Numbered from the stretch's first letter, positions 1 to 7,679 are shown. The stretch: 11,602 nt of DNA from Bacteroidota bacterium (GCA_027488715.1 JAIYBD010000063.1:1-11602); one strand, 5' to 3'. The notes: generated by a model from the letters alone, not told the origin. Numbers and translations: made by a program.

Positions 1-1649
1 CAGCCAATACCGCAATGGGCCCTAGCGGATCTCGCTCAGCGATCGTTTACGAATCGGCCCCCATTCAAATTTCGGCAGCTCCACCCGTTGGCGGCTACCT
101 GATTCAATCAACCGGTTTGCCTTGTTGCCGCCAAATGGCCAGTAATTCGGGTTGCCAAGACATGACGCTTCGTTCTAAAATGTTCGCTTACACCGATGCG
201 AGCGGACAAGTTGTTGCACCTTCTGCATTAAAAGATGTGTCTCCTTCCTTTTTTGGTCATTCTCAATACCTATTGAATTTGAGCCAAATGGATACAACTT
301 CGCTTTCTTTTGCTTCTACGGATGCTGATTTCGATTCATTGGCTTACTCTTTCGATGTGCCTTGGAGTAGTGCTAATACACCTTGTGCTTACACCAATGG
401 TTTTACAACCCAAAATCCGATGGCCGGAATCATCGCTTCCAACGGAAATGGCATTGATCCTGTTTCTGGAATGATAGCAATTCGTGCTACAGTTCTTGGT
501 GCTCACATTTTATGCGTTCGTGTTGATGCTTACCGCGATGGACAGAAAATTGCTGAAGTGTATCGTGATGTTCATTTATCTGTAATCAATGGCGGTTTAT
601 TGGGTAGTTCCAATCGTTCACCAAAAATCAATGTAACTGCAGGAAATGTTTCTGTTTATAATGGAACGATTATTCCAATCTTCGAAGGAGATACCTTAAA
701 ACTTTCAGGTATTGCAAACGACTGGATTCTTGGAACAGTTGGAGACACCGTTGTTTTTGGAGTGAATTCTCCAGTTTTAGCACAAGCAACCGTTAATGGA
801 ACCAACACCCCCAATGCCGTTTGGATCACCGAGCGCAACGATAGTGTTGGTTTAGGAGAGGTCAATCATCGCACCGCATCGGTTCAACTTTCTTGGGTGG
901 CCTCTGCAGGTGGAGCATCTTCTCCAAAAATGATCCCTTTCATCTTCACCGCAAGAGATCGTGTTTGTCCGAATTACGCACAAAATCGCACCGTTATTTG
1001 GGTGCAGGTAGTTCCCCAACCCACTGCTCAACCCGCTCGTTTGAAACCCATTCAACGCGTTTCCAACGGTTATAAAATCAGCTGGGATGTTTTGGTAGAT
1101 ACCTCTTCTAAATTCCGTCCAGATCCAACCATTGATGCTTCCATCCTTCGTCGTTGGAACTCCTTCCAAGGATTGTTGATTTACCGAAAAGTAAACAACG
1201 GTCAAGATTCGTTGATCCATTCGTTGGTGAAACCCACCAACATCACCACCGCATCCCAAGTGCGTTCTTGGGTAGCTCAGAATACCGAATTTATTGATAC
1301 CGATGTTCGTACAGAAGCCATTTATCAGTACACCACCAAAGCCCTTTACGGCAGCCGCCCAGACACCACAACTTCTGGAAATAATGTGGTTTACAACAGC
1401 TTATCAGCAGGAAACATGGGTGGACAATTGATTTCCATCTATCCTAATCCAGCTCACGATATGCTTTTTGTATCGGGTTTGAAAACAAATACATCCCTAA
1501 GCATTTTGAACGTTGAAGGAAAAACAATGCTTCGTCAGAATTGGAACGAAGGAGAAGGAATTTCCATCAAAGGATTGTCCAATGGAATTTATTTCTTGAA
1601 TTGGAAAGATGGTAACCAAATCCGCAGCATGAAATTCATCGTGGAATAA
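1..1649 (+). CDS. Large T9SS-secreted surface protein, 5' end cut off by the window
   Basis: The frame is already open at the left edge (first full codon at base 3), so the ATG at 15 is internal and the true start lies outside the window. No signal peptide is visible. Numbering from that ATG, residues about 32-190 hold a Cys-Cys-Arg motif, a 'STDADFDSLAYSF' stretch and a 'CVRVDAYRDG' strand. I recognise this pattern from large Bacteroidota extracellular and gliding-associated proteins. Residues about 335-455 look like a fibronectin type III domain (GYKISWD, GLLIYRKV, then a Tyr-rich last strand). Residues about 468-544 form a T9SS type A sorting domain, with the YPNP motif at 476-479 and a short ending in IVE. 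By family knowledge the protein would cross the outer membrane through the type IX system, losing this tail, and be anchored or released at the surface. Its specific role (adhesion or other) is not recognisable. The stop is TAA at 1647-1649. Confidence 0.85.
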   Translation, partial: ANTAMGPSGSRSAIVYESAPIQISAAPPVGGYLIQSTGLPCCRQMASNSGCQDMTLRSKMFAYTDASGQVVAPSALKDVSPSFFGHSQYLLNLSQMDTTSLSFASTDADFDSLAYSFDVPWSSANTPCAYTNGFTTQNPMAGIIASNGNGIDPVSGMIAIRATVLGAHILCVRVDAYRDGQKIAEVYRDVHLSVINGGLLGSSNRSPKINVTAGNVSVYNGTIIPIFEGDTLKLSGIANDWILGTVGDTVVFGVNSPVLAQATVNGTNTPNAVWITERNDSVGLGEVNHRTASVQLSWVASAGGASSPKMIPFIFTARDRVCPNYAQNRTVIWVQVVPQPTAQPARLKPIQRVSNGYKISWDVLVDTSSKFRPDPTIDASILRRWNSFQGLLIYRKVNNGQDSLIHSLVKPTNITTASQVRSWVAQNTEFIDTDVRTEAIYQYTTKALYGSRPDTTTSGNNVVYNSLSAGNMGGQLISIYPNPAHDMLFVSGLKTNTSLSILNVEGKTMLRQNWNEGEGISIKGLSNGIYFLNWKDGNQIRSMKFIVE

Positions 1650-1670
1650 ATTCTACCGCCGAAAACGTGT

Positions 1671-1713
1671 AAATTCGCTTCATCAAACAACAACGATGAA
1701 GCGAATTTTTTTT
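1671..1713 (+). terminator. Terminator-like hairpin enclosing the start codon of the C1 peptidase gene
   Basis: AAATTCGCTTCATC (1671-1684) and GATGAAGCGAATTT (1695-1708) are perfect reverse complements of 14 bp. They are separated by the unstructured loop AAACAACAAC (1685-1694), and the T tract runs on to 1713. The structure begins 22 bases after the stop of the upstream gene, where its terminator would be expected, yet its right arm is the first codons of the next gene (ATG at 1696). In RNA it could end read-through transcripts from upstream, hide the AUG, or both. TAAATTCG at 1670-1677 is one mismatch from the Bacteroidota -7 box TAnnTTTG. If it is active, transcripts starting near 1683 would lack most of the left arm and escape the hairpin, but I see no matching -33 TTG. 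The inverted repeat is certain; its function is inferred. Confidence 0.6.
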
Positions 1714-2829
1714 GGGGGCATCTTGATTGGATTATCGTTCCAGATCTCTGCCCAAACCCTACGCGGTTACCAATTTTCTGAGATCAAGAAAATTGCTGAA
1801 ACGCCTGTAAAATCTCAAGACCAAACGGGAACATGCTGGAGTTTTAGCACCAGCAGTTTTCTAGAATCGGAGTTTCTTCGAAACGGAAAACCCGCGGTAG
1901 ATTTAAGCGAAATGTACATTGTTCGGAAGATCTACGAACAGAAAATGCGCAATTACATTTTGCGCCAAGGGAAGGCCAATTTTTCTCAAGGAGCGTTGGC
2001 GCACGATCAAATTGCGGCGGCAGCTGAGTTTGGTTTGATGCCCGAAAGTGCTTACTCCGGTAAAAAAGGAGCCATTCACAACCACGAAGAATTGGAAAAA
2101 GTTCTTCAAGCCATGGCCGGGGTGTACGCTGCTTCCAATCCGGGAAGCATCAGCGGACATTGGTTGGAAGCAACGCAACGTGTGCTCGATGCCTATTTGG
2201 GCGTGGTGCCCGAGACGTTTGAGTTTCAAGGGAAACGGTACACGCCCAAACAATTTGCCGATTTTATGGGCTTCGATCCGAAGAAATACATCAGTTTAAC
2301 GTCCTTCTCCCATCATCCTTTTTATCAATCGTTTGTATTGGAAGTGCCTGACAATTTCTCCAACGGTAGTTTCTACAATTTGCCTTTGGATGAAATGATG
2401 GCTGCCGTAGAACATGCTGTTCAAAACGGTTATTCCGTTACTTGGGACGCCGACGTGAGCAACAAAGGATTCAATGCGGGCAAAGGGTTGGCGCTTCAAC
2501 CCGAAAAAACTTGGAGTGAATATTCCAGTGAAGATGCCAAGAAGATTTGGGAAGAACCCGCTTCTTCGATGGTGGTAACCCAAGAGAAGCGTCAAGAAGA
2601 ATTCATGAAATTGAATACCCAAGACGATCACTTGATGCACCTCACGGGCATGGTGAAAGATCAAAAGGGTGGAAAATATTACGTGATTAAAAACTCTTGG
2701 GGCGAAATTTCTGAATTGAAAGGTCATGTTTACGTAAGTGAAGCCTACGCTCGAATGAATACCATTTCCGTACTTTTATCTGTTGATGCTTTACCTAAAT
2801 CCATTAAAGAAAAGGTAGGATTGAAGTGA
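1696..2829 (+). CDS. Secreted papain-fold (C1, bleomycin hydrolase-like) cysteine peptidase
   Basis: This 377-residue protein has an N-terminal signal peptide (KR, then a hydrophobic run from IFFGG to LSF, cleavage probably after ISAQ at residue 20). There is no lipobox cysteine and no T9SS tail, so the mature enzyme is probably periplasmic. The papain-type active site is complete: Gln41 (oxyanion hole) six residues before Cys47 in TGTCWSF, His312 in DDHLMHLTG, and Asn333 in IKNSWGE. The HxxxLTG spacing and the ENSWGE-like motif resemble family C1B (PepC/bleomycin hydrolase) more than papain itself. Those enzymes are mostly cytoplasmic and about 450 residues, so this is a shorter, exported relative acting as an amino- or endopeptidase on unknown peptides. 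The ATG at 1696 is the only start that preserves the signal peptide; the next Met is residue 73. The start lies inside a perfect inverted repeat, and the stop overlaps the prsW-like start by four bases, so the two are probably co-transcribed and translationally coupled. Confidence 0.88.
   Translation: MKRIFFGGILIGLSFQISAQTLRGYQFSEIKKIAETPVKSQDQTGTCWSFSTSSFLESEFLRNGKPAVDLSEMYIVRKIYEQKMRNYILRQGKANFSQGALAHDQIAAAAEFGLMPESAYSGKKGAIHNHEELEKVLQAMAGVYAASNPGSISGHWLEATQRVLDAYLGVVPETFEFQGKRYTPKQFADFMGFDPKKYISLTSFSHHPFYQSFVLEVPDNFSNGSFYNLPLDEMMAAVEHAVQNGYSVTWDADVSNKGFNAGKGLALQPEKTWSEYSSEDAKKIWEEPASSMVVTQEKRQEEFMKLNTQDDHLMHLTGMVKDQKGGKYYVIKNSWGEISELKGHVYVSEAYARMNTISVLLSVDALPKSIKEKVGLK
2811..2829 (+). promoter_or_regulatory. 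Start overlap GTGA with upstream purine-rich ribosome site
   Basis: The peptidase stop TGA (2827-2829) and the downstream GTG start (2826-2828) share GTGA. An AAAGG at 2811-2815 and an AGGA at 2817-2820, five bases before the GTG, could serve as a Shine-Dalgarno site. This arrangement is typical of translational coupling. The first downstream ATG (about residue 21) would delete most of the first membrane segment, so the GTG is preferred. Confidence 0.6.
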
Positions 2830-3593
2830 GTGCATTCTTTTTCATTGTATTAACACTCATCTTGGCTCCGGCTCAGGTGATTTTGATGTTGGTGTATCAG
2901 CGCGATCGCACCCCAACGGCCGTGAGTAAAGTCATTCGTTATTTTTCGATGGGGGTTGCGAGTTTGTTCGTAACCTTGGCCATAACGTTGCTGCAACGTG
3001 AATACCTGCCGGGGTTGCGATTTGGGGGCATCGCAGGAGATGTGGTGAAAGCCTTTTTATTGGTTGGATTCATTGAAGAGTTAAGCAAGTATTTCTTTGT
3101 TCGTTGGGTCGCTTTTTACGATCGAGATGTAAAGGAACCTTACGACCTGATTGTTTACTCCTTGGCTGTGAGCATGGGATTCGCTACATTGGAAAACATG
3201 TACTATGTGTTTAACACCTCCATGAAATTGAATTTGGCACTCACGCGAATGTTAACGGCCATCCCGGCTCACGCAACGTTTGCAATTCTGATGGGATACT
3301 TTATGGGTGTGAGCCGTTTTGCATTGAAAGACCGACGCTTGTTATCGATTTCGGGACTATTGGTTGCCACCTTTTTCCACGGGGTTTATGATAGCTTTAT
3401 TTTTATTGGTTGGCAACCTGGAATTTGGGGTGGTGCTTTTGGATCGTTATTATTGGGGATTTATCTTTCGGTGAAAGCCATGAATTTACACTCCGCCCGT
3501 CGACCTTTCGAATACCATCAATTCTTGGCCCTGCTTCGCAACCAAGTTTTTCGACGGTTTCGAAAACACCCGCATCACCACAATAAATCATAA
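2826..3593 (+). CDS. PrsW-family intramembrane metalloprotease
   Basis: This 255-residue polytopic membrane protein has roughly seven to eight hydrophobic segments (about 2-24, 41-56, 75-92, 105-127, 141-161, 173-193, 199-217). All hallmark motifs of the PrsW/CPBP-like superfamily are visible in order: E84-E85-x-x-K88 (GFIEELSKYF), E123-N124 in TLENMYY, H149 in IPAHATFA, and H185 with D189 in FFHGVYDS. These conserved Glu and His residues are thought to form the metal and active site within the membrane. The founding member, Bacillus subtilis PrsW, cuts the anti-sigma factor RsiW at site 1. No sigma/anti-sigma pair lies in this window, so the substrate here is unknown. The C-terminal tail is basic and ends in a histidine-rich stretch (HPHHHNKS), probably cytoplasmic. 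It is the last gene of a plus-strand unit, its TAA running straight into the A tract of the terminator. Confidence 0.88.
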   Translation: MSAFFFIVLTLILAPAQVILMLVYQRDRTPTAVSKVIRYFSMGVASLFVTLAITLLQREYLPGLRFGGIAGDVVKAFLLVGFIEELSKYFFVRWVAFYDRDVKEPYDLIVYSLAVSMGFATLENMYYVFNTSMKLNLALTRMLTAIPAHATFAILMGYFMGVSRFALKDRRLLSISGLLVATFFHGVYDSFIFIGWQPGIWGGAFGSLLLGIYLSVKAMNLHSARRPFEYHQFLALLRNQVFRRFRKHPHHHNKS

Positions 3594-3624
3594 AAAAAGG
3601 GAGGCCATCGGCCTCCCTTTTTTT
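3592..3624. terminator. Symmetric bidirectional rho-independent terminator
   Basis: Seven A (3592-3598) are followed by GGGAGGCC (3599-3606), loop ATC (3607-3609), GGCCTCCC (3610-3617) and seven T (3618-3624). The GC-rich 8-bp stem with flanking A and T tracts reads as a terminator on both strands. It lies between the convergent prsW-like gene (stop at 3593) and the M36 protease gene (stop at 3641), so it should end transcription from both sides. Confidence 0.93.
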
Positions 3625-3640
3625 ATGATGTTACACTTGA

Positions 3641-6601
3641 TTATTTGGTAATCATCCACGACATGGTTTTGGACATTCCCAATCCACTTTCTAAAGTCAC
3701 ATGGTAAATTCCGGCGGGTAAACGCTCGCCCTTCAATTGGTAGTTGTGTTTTCCAACCGAGAGAACTCCCAAGTTATTGGCTTCAATCAATCGACCAGCT
3801 GCATCGGTAATTTTTACCATGGCATGTTGCGATTGATTGGTTTCAAAACTTAAGGTTGCCACATCTCTGGAAGGATTTGGGAAAAGGGTAACTCCCAACA
3901 TTCCATCCAATTCAACGGACCCAACCGAACTTACATCATAAAAACCAACATCATCTACCCCGGCTTCTACCAAACTTTGTCCGTTGTTCGACCCAGTTAA
4001 AGTGCTATCGGAAGCGCGGAAGCGCAAATAAACGGTAGCATTTGGTGTAACGTAGTCGCGCACTCGAATGGCATTTCTTCTCCAATTGCGGTCGGTAGCA
4101 TAAGTTCTTTCCACAGAAACCCAGTTTTGGTTGTCGTTCGAAATATCAACAATCCAAGGGTCGTTACCAGGATTTGCTCCTTGTCCATTCGAGAACCATC
4201 GTTTGTAAGTGATGACGGGTTGAACGTAGGTCGATAAATCGAAAGCTGGAGATTTCAAGGTGGTTACCCCCGCATCAACGTCGGCCGTGCCAGCGGGAGA
4301 CGTGGTATTGGGTGCATTTTGAGTAACAGCACAATCGGTTCCTGTACCCGCTGTGGCGTCTTGAGAACATTGAACGATGGAATTTGGATCGTTGGGGGTA
4401 AGATAAGATCCGACTGGAGTTCCAAACTCCCAAATTCCGGTTGCAGCATTGTCACCTGGTAATCGTTCTTGCCAGCCAAGCGATTGAACCACGTCAAAAT
4501 CTTCGGTGCGCTTGTTTTGGAATCCAACTAGAGTAAAATAAGGCAAATTGGATAAACCATTGGGTTGGATATTTGAAAGGTTGCCGAAAATATCGCTTCC
4601 GGCGATGTAATACGAAATCAGTGTTCCGGCCGATTGTTGAGGAATATTCCCGTTGTAAACGCCTTGAGTGGCCGAAGCGGTTAAGTTGGTGGTATCCCAA
4701 CGGTTTTGTTGGTTAACGCGATAAATTACTTTTGCTCCAGCCAAGTAAGTATTCCAAGGGAAACTGGTATTGCTTCCCGCGTACAAAAAGGTAGCAGTGA
4801 GGTTAATGGGTGCTGCGCTGGCGGCTTGGTCAACCGACATGTGAATCAAATCAACGGAGGTAAGCAAGGTTAATCCGTGGCGCGCGAAACCGCGAATAAT
4901 GGATGCATCATTGGGTGTTCCGTTGCTAATGTTGTTGTCGTTATCATCCGCCAACAATGCTGCGATCAATACATCGGTATACACTTCTCCTTCATTTCCG
5001 GTAGGGCCATTGGGGTGGGCATCAAACGTTTCGGCGTACAAACGCATCATTTGTTGCAAGCTTCCCATGTAAACGCCAACGTCCCACCAAGCTCCAGCAA
5101 TGATTTCACCGTCGGCGTGAACTTGTCCAACCAAATCTTGAGGATACACTTTCGGAGCTAAATCGTAACGACGGATATAGGAAGAGGGTTGATTCAAGGA
5201 GGAAGAACGGCCAAGTACAGGATCAGCGGTGATTCCCATAGCCCATAAATCAGCATAACCTTCGCCCATGGAGCCATTCTGGAAGGTAAATCCACCATTC
5301 TGGTAGTATTTGTCGTTGATACCATGTCCATATTCGTGGTAAATGACATCAGAAATTAAAGCATAGGATGGGCAACCACCGCCTTGGCGGTAAAAATTGA
5401 TGGATGAACCATCGTAAAATGCATTGCACGTTCCAGAAGTAAGGTCGATGTTAGTCGGAAGGGCATTGTCCATTCGGTTGAAGGTTGGATAAAATCCTTT
5501 CATGTAATCGTGCACCACGTTCACATGGTAATAGCTGAAAACAGCATCCATAGAAGCAGTGTCGGGAGAAGTTCCTCGTCCATCAAAAAACAGGGTATCA
5601 ATGGTGGAATTGGGTTGAAGGGTATGATTAAAGGCTGGTGTTCTTCCTGCTGTTCCACCAATTTGAACAGAAGCATATTTCCCTTTCAAACGAATGGTGG
5701 ATGAAGTTGGAGTATTGATGTTGGGGATGTTGAACATCCCGGTGGAATCGCTAAAGTTCACCAATGCACCGTTTTCTATCCACAAATGTGGTAGCGCCTT
5801 CGATTGAAGTGGGTTCACAAAGGCATTGGTGGAAACTCGACCCATCACCACCAATTGTTTGGTTACGTGGCTAATTTGATCTTGGCGGTACCACACCTTG
5901 CCGGTATGGGCATCTACCAAGGTGTACCATTTGGAAGGCACTTTGAAAACATCTTCGGTTGAAATGGTGATTTCCTTTACCAACGCGAATGTCCCACCTG
6001 GGATAGCAATGATTTTCATATCGCCCATTTTCTCTTCAACCACTTTTCCTGTTACGTTTTCTTTGGCGGATGCCAAGAGGTGTGCGTTGCTTTTTTGAGG
6101 AGCCGTAGAAATGGAAATTTGAGGATACACATCGGCTCCGAAGCAAATAACTTCTCCCGTTCTACTCATTTGAATCATCAATCGACTGTTCCAAACCTCA
6201 ATGCCTTGATATGTTTGGGTGTAGTCAACAAAATCATGTTTGCGGTTGATGGTAATTTTTGGAGCGCTGAGTTGAACATTTTTCATGCCCAAGGCTTGCA
6301 AGTTGTTTTGGATAAACGACTCGGCGCGCTGAACGGGAGTGTAACCCGCTACGCGGATGCCACGTCCGAAAGCGCGGTGAGGCAAACGGTTGTCCTCGTT
6401 GAAACTCGCCCACCAATTTCCGTGGTTCATCTGAAAATTCTTCCACTCGGCAGATTCTGAAATCTCCCGTTGAATTTTAGGAGTGGGCTTGCTGCCACGA
6501 GCATAAAACGTTACCGAGGCATCGTGATGCAATTCATCAGCATTGGAATAGCCGAAAAGTGATGCCGCAAAAAGGGCAATGATCCACTTTTTTGTTTTCA
6601 T
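3641..6601 (-). CDS. Secreted fungalysin-like (M36) zinc metalloprotease with T9SS sorting domain
   Basis: I take the ATG at 6601 (986 residues). It begins MKTKKW followed by a hydrophobic core and a likely cleavage after SNA at residue 21; the open frame extends eight codons further to a GTG at 6625, which would bury the signal peptide. Residues about 88-160 resemble an FTP propeptide domain, as in M4/M36 proenzymes. The catalytic domain (about 330-580) has HEYGH (His422, Glu423, His426), MGEGYADLWA with third ligand Glu447, and ADGEIIAGAWWD at 496-507, all matching fungalysins. Residues 580-690 look Ig-like. Residues 700-890 resemble a jelly-roll adhesion domain (DVDAGVTTLKSPAFDLS, VEAGVDDVGFYD), with Cys745 and Cys757. 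Residues about 900-986 are a T9SS type A sorting domain (LFPNPSRD). The enzyme is thus a zymogen exported by Sec and then type IX, digesting extracellular protein. It lies 85 bases downstream of tsaD on the same strand, with no clear terminator or consensus promoter between. Confidence 0.92.
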   Translation of the reverse strand: MKTKKWIIALFAASLFGYSNADELHHDASVTFYARGSKPTPKIQREISESAEWKNFQMNHGNWWASFNEDNRLPHRAFGRGIRVAGYTPVQRAESFIQNNLQALGMKNVQLSAPKITINRKHDFVDYTQTYQGIEVWNSRLMIQMSRTGEVICFGADVYPQISISTAPQKSNAHLLASAKENVTGKVVEEKMGDMKIIAIPGGTFALVKEITISTEDVFKVPSKWYTLVDAHTGKVWYRQDQISHVTKQLVVMGRVSTNAFVNPLQSKALPHLWIENGALVNFSDSTGMFNIPNINTPTSSTIRLKGKYASVQIGGTAGRTPAFNHTLQPNSTIDTLFFDGRGTSPDTASMDAVFSYYHVNVVHDYMKGFYPTFNRMDNALPTNIDLTSGTCNAFYDGSSINFYRQGGGCPSYALISDVIYHEYGHGINDKYYQNGGFTFQNGSMGEGYADLWAMGITADPVLGRSSSLNQPSSYIRRYDLAPKVYPQDLVGQVHADGEIIAGAWWDVGVYMGSLQQMMRLYAETFDAHPNGPTGNEGEVYTDVLIAALLADDNDNNISNGTPNDASIIRGFARHGLTLLTSVDLIHMSVDQAASAAPINLTATFLYAGSNTSFPWNTYLAGAKVIYRVNQQNRWDTTNLTASATQGVYNGNIPQQSAGTLISYYIAGSDIFGNLSNIQPNGLSNLPYFTLVGFQNKRTEDFDVVQSLGWQERLPGDNAATGIWEFGTPVGSYLTPNDPNSIVQCSQDATAGTGTDCAVTQNAPNTTSPAGTADVDAGVTTLKSPAFDLSTYVQPVITYKRWFSNGQGANPGNDPWIVDISNDNQNWVSVERTYATDRNWRRNAIRVRDYVTPNATVYLRFRASDSTLTGSNNGQSLVEAGVDDVGFYDVSSVGSVELDGMLGVTLFPNPSRDVATLSFETNQSQHAMVKITDAAGRLIEANNLGVLSVGKHNYQLKGERLPAGIYHVTLESGLGMSKTMSWMITK

Positions 6602-6686
6602 GATTGGGTTGGTTTTTAAAGTCACAATTTAGGAACTTTCGTTCATAAAAATTGTTTACAAAGACCATTTTTTTTGAAGCGGTTGC

Positions 6687-7679
6687 TTAAAATTTCAAAC
6701 GCGGATCGGAACTGCACGATAAATCCTCAAAAACCCCTGATTTCCATAACTCAAAACCGGCGCAGGCGATCATTCCGGCATTATCGGTACAATACTGAAA
6801 AGCAGGAATATATGCTTCACAATATTGATGTTTCGCCAACTCCTGAAAGGCCAAACGCAGGGGTCCGTTGGCGGATACGCCTCCCGCCAATGCGATGCGT
6901 TTGGCCTTCGTTTCCTGTATGGCTTTCTTCAATTTCCGCATCAAAATTTCAACGATGGTGAACTGAATCGAAGCCGCAAAATCGGCCGCATTTTCCGACA
7001 AAAATCCGGGCCCTTGTTTCTGCAAAAACACCATCACTTGGGTCTTTAATCCGCTGAAACTGAATTGTAAACCGGGCGTTTGTGGAATCGTAAAGGAAAA
7101 GGCTTTTGGGTTTCCGTTTTCGGCTAATTTTTGCAGGTGCGGCCCGCCCGGATAAGGCAAACAGATTAGCTTGGCCATTTTATCGAACGCCTCCCCCGCA
7201 GCATCGTCCAAGGTCTCACCAAGTACATCCATGTCCACCGCCGATCGTACCCAAACCAATTGCGTATGTCCGCCCGAAACGGTGAGGCAGAGAAACGGAA
7301 AATCGGGCTTGGGATCCTCAATCAAATGAGCGAGAATATGGGCCTTCATGTGATTCACGCCCAACAAAGGGATATTCAACGATTGGGCCAATCCTTTCGC
7401 AAATTGCCCGCCCACCAACAAGGGGCCCATCAAGCCTGGACCTTTCGTAAATGCAATGGCCGATAGTTCTGTAAAGTCGCACCCCGCTTGGGCCATGGCT
7501 TCCTTGACTACGGGTGCAATATTTTGCAAATGATTTCGGCTTGCCGCCTCGGGAATGACGCCTCCCCACTTCTGATGAATTTCTTGGGAAACGACAACGT
7601 TACTCACGATTTTTCCGTCCTTCCACACAGCGGCAGAAGTGTCGTCACAAGAAGACTCTATCCCTAGAATTGTTGACAT
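6687..7679 (-). CDS. tsaD: tRNA N6-adenosine threonylcarbamoyltransferase TsaD
   Basis: TsaD transfers the threonylcarbamoyl group from threonylcarbamoyl-AMP (made by TsaC/TsaC2) to N6 of A37 in ANN-decoding tRNAs, acting in the cytoplasm with TsaB and TsaE. With the ATG at 7679 the protein has 330 residues, close to the usual 335-340, and begins STILGIESSCDDTSAAV, the canonical N-terminus. An upstream ATG at 7718 would add 13 atypical residues, so I reject it. ASKHA-fold and metal-site residues are present: His110 and His114 in VNHMKAH, the VSGGHTQL loop at 134-141, GEAFDKMAK at 162-170, the AGGVSANGPLR loop at 265-275, and Asp299 in YCTDNAGMIA. These match the metal ligands of Escherichia coli TsaD. 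Nothing appears damaged. It is divergent from the tamB-like gene across a 73-base gap. The tsaB and tsaE genes are not in the window. Confidence 0.97.
   Translation of the reverse strand: MSTILGIESSCDDTSAAVWKDGKIVSNVVVSQEIHQKWGGVIPEAASRNHLQNIAPVVKEAMAQAGCDFTELSAIAFTKGPGLMGPLLVGGQFAKGLAQSLNIPLLGVNHMKAHILAHLIEDPKPDFPFLCLTVSGGHTQLVWVRSAVDMDVLGETLDDAAGEAFDKMAKLICLPYPGGPHLQKLAENGNPKAFSFTIPQTPGLQFSFSGLKTQVMVFLQKQGPGFLSENAADFAASIQFTIVEILMRKLKKAIQETKAKRIALAGGVSANGPLRLAFQELAKHQYCEAYIPAFQYCTDNAGMIACAGFELWKSGVFEDLSCSSDPRLKF

Noticed and set aside
852..1259. 135-codon open frame on the minus strand inside the surface-protein gene
   Set aside because: It lies wholly opposite a well-supported coding region, has no recognisable domain and reads as low-plausibility protein; a shadow frame.
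2296..2727. 143-codon open frame on the minus strand opposite the C1 peptidase
   Set aside because: It covers the region encoding the catalytic His and Asn on the other strand. The Phe/His-rich composition is that of an antisense shadow.
6080..6460. 126-codon plus-strand frame opposite the FTP propeptide of the M36 protease
   Set aside because: No homology recognised, and the opposite strand encodes a conserved domain.
6602..6625. GTG start eight codons upstream for the M36 protease
   Set aside because: It would place MTLKTNPI ahead of an ordinary signal peptide. The ATG at 6601 directly precedes the KTKK-hydrophobic signal sequence.
6632..6645. Small GAAC-TTTC-GTTC hairpin between tsaD and the M36 gene
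   Set aside because: Only a four-base-pair stem with no T tract in the right place; too weak to call a terminator or regulatory RNA.
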